From NCBI RefSeq assembly GCF_000009365.1, contig NC_008260.1, forward strand, positions 1,399,501 to 1,463,500: a DNA stretch of 64,000 bases. The letters run 5' to 3'. This DNA is from Alcanivorax borkumensis SK2. Lineage in GTDB: Bacteria; Pseudomonadota; Gammaproteobacteria; Pseudomonadales; Alcanivoracaceae. This document shows positions 59,277 through 64,000 of this stretch, piece after piece (position 1 is the first letter of the stretch; every line of letters begins with the position of its first letter). The translations under genes were made by a program, and so were the position numbers. The notes under the pieces were generated by a model, which saw only the letters and a list, made by a program, of their open reading frames with translations, was not told the DNA's origin and searched no databases.

Positions 59277-61544
59277 ATGCTCAGCAAAGAACTGGAAATG
59301 ACGCTTAACGAGGCGTTTCGTCACGCACGTGGCCATCGTCATGAATTTATGACAGTGGAGCATTTGCTGCTGGCGCTGCTGGATAACGAGGCGGCCGTCG
59401 AGGTCTTGCGCGCCTGCGCCGCAGACCTGGATGAATTGCGTGATGCGTTATCCCAATTTATCGAAGACTCCACACCGTTACTGCCGGATACCGATCCTGA
59501 GCGCGACACCCAGCCCACGCTTGGTTTTCAGCGGGTCCTGCAGCGTGCGGTATTCAGTGTGCAGTCGTCAGGCAAGAAAGAAGTGACCGGCGCCAATGTG
59601 CTGGTGGCAATCTTCAATGAACAGGAAAGCCAAGCCGTCTATTTCCTCAATTGCCAAGATATTCACCGCTTGGATATCGTCAATTTTATCGCCCATGGCA
59701 TTTCCCAGATTGAAGATGCGGATCCCTCTGTTGAAACCGAAAAGGAAATGGAGGCTGGCCAAGAAAGTGCGGCTTCGGCCAGAGCGCTGGATAACTACGC
59801 CACCAATTTGAATGAGCTGGCCCGAGAGGACCGCATTGACCCGCTGGTGGGCCGCGCGTTTGAGATTGAGCGAGCGGCGCAGATTCTTTGTCGTCGCCGC
59901 AAGAATAACCCCTTGCTGGTAGGCGAGCCCGGGGTGGGCAAAACCGCCATCGCGGAAGGCCTGGCGCGGATGATCGTGGAAGAGCAGGTGCCTGAGCCGC
60001 TGCTGGATGCAGTCGTCTACTCGCTGGATCTGGGAGCTCTGCTGGCTGGCACCAAGTACCGTGGGGATTTCGAAAAACGCTTGAAAACCCTGTTGGGCGA
60101 GCTGAAGAAAGAGCCTAATTCGATCCTGTTTATCGATGAGATTCACACCATTATTGGTGCCGGTGCCGCCTCCGGTGGGGTCATGGATGCCTCCAACCTA
60201 TTGAAGCCGCTGTTAGCCTCCGGTGAACTGAAATGCATGGGTTCAACCACCTTCCAGGAATACCGCGGTGTATTCGAGAAGGATCGGGCGCTGTCTCGTC
60301 GTTTCCAGAAGATTGATGTGGTTGAGCCGTCTGTTGAAGACACGGTTGGCATCCTAAAAGGGCTGAAGAGCCGTTTTGAAGCCCATCATGATGTCAGCTA
60401 CACGGACGGAGCCTTGAAAGCGGCGGCGGAGCTGAGCGCCCGTTATATCAATGATCGCTATTTGCCGGATAAGGCCATCGACGTGATCGATGAAGTGGGC
60501 GCTTGGCAGAGGCTGCGCCCACAGGACGTGCGCAAACACACTATCGAAGAAACCGATGTGGAAGATATGGTGGCTAAAATTGCCCGTATTCCTCCCAAGC
60601 AAGTGTCGTCATCCGACAAGGAGTTGCTGCGCAATCTGGAGCGTGACCTGAAGATGACCGTCTTTGGTCAGGATGAGGCCATTGATACCATTTCGGCAGC
60701 CATCAAACTGTCCCGCGCTGGCTTGAAGGGTGAACATAAACCTATCGGTAGCTTCATGTTTGCCGGTCCCACAGGGGTGGGTAAAACGGAAGTAAGCCGG
60801 CAACTGGCCCGTGCCTTGGGTGTGGAGCTGGTACGCTTTGATATGTCCGAATATATGGAACGCCATACGGTGAGCCGCCTGATTGGCGCGCCTCCCGGCT
60901 ACGTGGGCTTTGATCAGGGCGGTTTGCTGACCGAGGCGATCACCAAAACGCCACACTGTGTGTTGCTATTGGATGAAATCGAGAAAGCCCACCCGGAAGT
61001 GTTCAATATCCTGCTGCAGGTGATGGACAATGCCACGCTGACCGACAATAACGGCCGTAAGGCGGACTTCCGTAACGTGATCTTGATTATGACCACCAAT
61101 GCGGGCGCGGAGGTGCTCAACAAGCGCTCTATCGGCTTTACTGAGCAGGACAACAGCACCGATGGCATGGAAATGCTCAAGAAGGTTTTCACACCGGAGT
61201 TCCGCAATCGTCTTGATGGCACCATTCAGTTCTTGCCGTTGACCAGCACGGTTATCTTGGGTGTGGTCGATAAGTTCCTGGTGGAATTACAGGCCCAGCT
61301 GGATGAGCGCGCAGTGGTATTGAATGTGGATGATGCAGCCCGCACCTGGTTAGCTGAAAAGGGTTACGACAAAGATATGGGGGCACGCCCCATGGCGCGT
61401 TTGTTACAGGAAAAAATCAAGAAACCGTTGGCAGAGAAACTGCTGTTCGGTGAATTGGCCGGTGCCGGTGGGCAGGTCAATGTCACTGAGAAAGACGGGG
61501 ACCTGGTGCTTTCTGTGGAAGCGACCACGGCCGAACCTGCTTAA
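59277..61544 (+). CDS. clpA: ATP-dependent Clp protease ATP-binding subunit ClpA
   Basis: Hsp100 unfoldase of 755 residues (E. coli 758). The N-domain (1-145) binds ClpS. D1 has [15 protein letters not shown] and [15 protein letters not shown]2 has [15 protein letters not shown] and [16 protein letters not shown] with arginine finger [10 protein letters not shown]. The ClpP-docking loop reads [13 protein letters not shown], with IGF in place of E. coli IGL. It forms an operon with clpS and ends at a strong terminator. Confidence 0.96.
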   Translation: MLSKELEMTLNEAFRHARGHRHEFMTVEHLLLALLDNEAAVEVLRACAADLDELRDALSQFIEDSTPLLPDTDPERDTQPTLGFQRVLQRAVFSVQSSGKKEVTGANVLVAIFNEQESQAVYFLNCQDIHRLDIVNFIAHGISQIEDADPSVETEKEMEAGQESAASARALDNYATNLNELAREDRIDPLVGRAFEIERAAQILCRRRKNNPLLVGEPGVGKTAIAEGLARMIVEEQVPEPLLDAVVYSLDLGALLAGTKYRGDFEKRLKTLLGELKKEPNSILFIDEIHTIIGAGAASGGVMDASNLLKPLLASGELKCMGSTTFQEYRGVFEKDRALSRRFQKIDVVEPSVEDTVGILKGLKSRFEAHHDVSYTDGALKAAAELSARYINDRYLPDKAIDVIDEVGAWQRLRPQDVRKHTIEETDVEDMVAKIARIPPKQVSSSDKELLRNLERDLKMTVFGQDEAIDTISAAIKLSRAGLKGEHKPIGSFMFAGPTGVGKTEVSRQLARALGVELVRFDMSEYMERHTVSRLIGAPPGYVGFDQGGLLTEAITKTPHCVLLLDEIEKAHPEVFNILLQVMDNATLTDNNGRKADFRNVILIMTTNAGAEVLNKRSIGFTEQDNSTDGMEMLKKVFTPEFRNRLDGTIQFLPLTSTVILGVVDKFLVELQAQLDERAVVLNVDDAARTWLAEKGYDKDMGARPMARLLQEKIKKPLAEKLLFGELAGAGGQVNVTEKDGDLVLSVEATTAEPA

Positions 61545-61606
61545 ATAGGAGGGAGCAGGGCGTTTTCTTTGTTAGAGTGCGCGCCCTGTTGCTCTTTATT
61601 ATCAAA

Positions 61607-61649
61607 CACCAACAAAAAAACCCGGCTATACCGGGTTTTTTTGTTGGTG
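61607..61649. terminator. Strong bidirectional terminator between clpA and infA
   Basis: Perfect 19-bp stem: CACCAAC, seven A, CCCGG on the left; CCGGG, seven T, GTTGGTG on the right; loop CTATA. It lies between convergent clpA and infA and can end both. Confidence 0.95.
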
Positions 61650-61671
61650 TATCGGCCGAAGCCGTTCCAGA

Positions 61672-61890
61672 CTATTTCATCCGGAAAGTGATGCGTCCCT
61701 TGGTGAGGTCATAGGGAGACATTTCCACTTTTACACGATCCCCTGTGAGGATGCGGATATAAAACTTACGCATCTTCCCGGAGATATGGGCCGTAATTAC
61801 ATGACCGTTGTCCAGCTTCACACGAAACATCGTGTTAGGCAGAGTATCAACGATGACACCTTCAAGTTCGATTTGCTCTTCTTTCGCCAT
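61672..61890 (-). CDS. infA: Translation initiation factor IF-1
   Basis: A 72-residue OB-fold factor that blocks the A site during initiation. [40 protein letters not shown] and [16 protein letters not shown] are all typical. Its position next to clpA, with bpt and aat following upstream on the same strand, is conserved in relatives. Length is normal. Confidence 0.97.
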   Translation of the reverse strand: MAKEEQIELEGVIVDTLPNTMFRVKLDNGHVITAHISGKMRKFYIRILTGDRVKVEMSPYDLTKGRITFRMK

Positions 61891-61990
61891 CCAACAATTA
61901 CCTTGGGTTACCGGCTATTAGCGACGCGCAATTGTGCCGTAAAAGGGCGCTGGCTGCAAAAGAAGTTGGGAAATGGGTGCAACAATAGGC

Positions 61991-62719
61991 TCAATCCCCG
62001 GAATCATTGGGCTCCGACTGCTCTTTCCAGCTGCCGCTGGCAAGAATCTCCAGGGGTTGGTACTGGTTTTTGTAGCTCATCTTCTGGCATTGGCGAATCC
62101 AGTAGCCCAAATACAGGTAAGGAAGCCGCAGTCGCTGACACTGTTCAATCTGCCACAACAAGGCCATAACACCCAGGCTGCGTTCTGGCAGGGTTGGGTC
62201 GAAAAATGTGTACACGGCGGATAGGCCGTCATTAAGTTGGTCGGTAACGGCCACAGCCAGCAGCTTTCCCTTCTCGCGAAATCCGTAGAAATGCGTGTCG
62301 GCCCATTCGCAGGTAAGAAAATTGGTGAACTGTTCCTCCGAAGGCGGGTACATGTCGCCGTCACCGTGGCGATCGTTGATATAGGCCGCATAAAGGGTGT
62401 ACAGCTCACGACTGAAGCGAGCAGGCTCGCGGTGCACGGTCAGATCCGCATTGTGTTTGAGGATACGACGGTGACGGCGGCGGGGGAGGAAGTCATCCAC
62501 CCGCACTCGGGCTGGAATACAGGCATTACAACTGTCGCAATGGGGGCGGTACAGGTAGTCACCGCTGCGACGAAATCCCAGCAGGCTCAGTTCGCTATAA
62601 AGCTCCGGTGATAGCGCCGCCTGGGGGTCCACAAACAGAGTAGACGCCTGGCGGTCTTCTAGGTAACTGCAGCCATGGGCTGGGGTGCGAAAAAAGCGCA
62701 GTGTGGATAAGTCAGTCAT
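61991..62719 (-). CDS. bpt: Aspartate/glutamate leucyltransferase Bpt
   Basis: Aminoacyl-tRNA protein transferase that adds leucine to N-terminal Asp or Glu, making them ClpS degrons. The protein has 242 residues. The conserved N-terminal cysteine region is YRPHCDSCNACIPARVRV, followed by RRRHRRIL, and the C-terminal domain has YLYLGYWIRQCQKMSYK. These are features of the bacterial (Bpt) clade of the ATE1 fold. It sits 29 bp from aat on the same strand, forming an N-degron unit with clpSA. Confidence 0.93.
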   Translation of the reverse strand: MTDLSTLRFFRTPAHGCSYLEDRQASTLFVDPQAALSPELYSELSLLGFRRSGDYLYRPHCDSCNACIPARVRVDDFLPRRRHRRILKHNADLTVHREPARFSRELYTLYAAYINDRHGDGDMYPPSEEQFTNFLTCEWADTHFYGFREKGKLLAVAVTDQLNDGLSAVYTFFDPTLPERSLGVMALLWQIEQCQRLRLPYLYLGYWIRQCQKMSYKNQYQPLEILASGSWKEQSEPNDSGD

Positions 62720-62748
62720 GGTGCTAAGTGTAGCTTAGCTGCGGGGCG

Positions 62749-63477
62749 CTAAAAAGCCTGATGCGCAGCCTGTAGGTCTGGCCAGTCAAAGCGGTCGCCG
62801 GGCCAGTGGCTAGGTGCCGGCTGGCTGGGAATCCAGCGTTGAAGATGGGCTTCGAAGGCGCTTCTTGGCATCATCTCGGCACCCATGGACATGAGATGTG
62901 GATTCTCGATTTGCGCATCAAGCAGCTGGATATCCAGTTTCCGGGCGAAATTGCGTAACGCCACCAGCGCAACCTTGGAGCCGTTGCGCTGCGGTGATGC
63001 CATGGATTCACCAAAAAACATCTGCCCCAACTGGATGCCATAGAGACACCCGGCCAGCGCACCGTTCTGCCAGATTTCCACACTATGGGCATAGCCGAGC
63101 TCATGTAATCGGCAGTAGGCTGCTAGCATGTCTTCGCTTATCCAGGTGCCGGCTTCGTCTTGCCGTGGGGCGGCACAGGTGCGCATCACTGTTTCAAAGG
63201 CACGATCGAAGGTCACGGTGAAATCAGCACGGCGCAGATGGCGTGCCAAGCTGCGACTGACATGCAGTTGTTCCAGTTGGATTACGCAGCGCGGGGCGGG
63301 GCTCCACCAAAGTATCGGCTGAGATTCAGCGTCATACCAAGGGAAGATGCCGGTCGAGTAAGCCCTTAGAAGAGTATCAGGGCTAAGGTCCGACCCAGCA
63401 GCCAGTAGGCCGTCTGGGTCGGTGAGGGCGAGCCGGGTATCAGGGAAGGGTTCTCCAGGTTCCAGCCATGGCACCAT
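62749..63477 (-). CDS. aat: Leucyl/phenylalanyl-tRNA--protein transferase Aat
   Basis: Transfers Leu or Phe to N-terminal Arg or Lys, creating ClpS-recognised degrons. The 242-residue length matches the family. LLAAGSDLSPDTLLRAYSTG, GIFPWYDAESQPILWWSP, HSVEIWQNGALAGCLYGI and FFGESM are diagnostic. It is upstream of bpt in the same operon. Together with ClpS and ClpA the N-degron route is complete in this window. Confidence 0.95.
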   Translation of the reverse strand: MVPWLEPGEPFPDTRLALTDPDGLLAAGSDLSPDTLLRAYSTGIFPWYDAESQPILWWSPAPRCVIQLEQLHVSRSLARHLRRADFTVTFDRAFETVMRTCAAPRQDEAGTWISEDMLAAYCRLHELGYAHSVEIWQNGALAGCLYGIQLGQMFFGESMASPQRNGSKVALVALRNFARKLDIQLLDAQIENPHLMSMGAEMMPRSAFEAHLQRWIPSQPAPSHWPGDRFDWPDLQAAHQAF

Positions 63478-63500
63478 AATCGCGGCCCTCGTTTGCGGGA

Positions 63501-64000
<500 letters not shown>

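Overview
The window looks like ordinary core chromosome of a marine, lipid-using gammaproteobacterium. Best guess is Alcanivorax or a close relative. This is inferred from three things: a full leucine/isovalerate (liu) cluster together with acyl-CoA dehydrogenases, a carboxylesterase and an RND/MMPL exporter; gene order shared with Pseudomonas and E. coli (nudJ-mnmA-hflD-purB; icd-cspD-clpS-clpA-infA-bpt-aat-trxB); and moderate G+C with dense, short-spaced operons. No rRNA, tRNA, CRISPR, insertion sequence, prophage or integron was seen.

Layout. 0-7.1 kb (plus strand): end of nudC, a membrane protein, sohB, an acuI/yhdH-type reductase, a glxR-hyi pair, djlA and a YdcH-like small protein, closed by a terminator. 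7.4-15.7 kb (minus strand): liuR-liuA-liuB-liuC-liuD-aacS, which turns isovaleryl-CoA into methylglutaconyl/HMG-CoA and activates acetoacetate. The HMG-CoA lyase gene liuE is not in the cluster. 15.8-22.7 kb (plus): MMPL exporter, hybrid sensor kinase, SDR-like protein, rraA, CBS protein and DUF805 protein. 22.8-26.1 kb: mdh (minus), an FAD oxidoreductase (plus) and an AraC regulator (minus). 26.6-32.2 kb (plus): carboxylesterase, bolA-like gene, trhO, modABC. 32.1-38.1 kb: Lgt-like membrane protein, orphan ParG-like RHH protein, GMC oxidoreductase, unknown protein, YgfB/YecA-family protein, diguanylate cyclase. 38.3-44.7 kb (plus): two adjacent acyl-CoA dehydrogenase-family genes, an SDR, ttcA, glcB. 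44.9-54.2 kb: secretin-N-like secreted protein, TrmB-like methyltransferase, the nudJ-mnmA-hflD-purB-roxA-GNAT run on the minus strand, moaCDE on the plus strand, and rluE. 54.4-64 kb: monomeric and dimeric isocitrate dehydrogenases in tandem, cspD, clpS-clpA, infA, bpt, aat and the 3' part of trxB.

How the genes connect. The two isocitrate dehydrogenases, malate synthase G and malate dehydrogenase sit at the TCA/glyoxylate branch point that matters when acetyl-CoA from fatty acids or leucine is the carbon source. ClpS, ClpA, Bpt and Aat form a compact N-degron pathway set. ModABC and MoaCDE supply molybdate and build molybdopterin.

I found no convincing new multi-gene system. The observations most worth checking are: an acyl-CoA dehydrogenase paralogue that lacks the catalytic glutamate at both known positions and sits next to an intact one; a perfect palindrome with 12-bp arms whose loop is exactly the icd stop codon; the liu cluster without liuE; a perfect 16-bp palindrome before liuR; and a 39-bp tandem duplication at the 3' end of an orphan parG-like gene.
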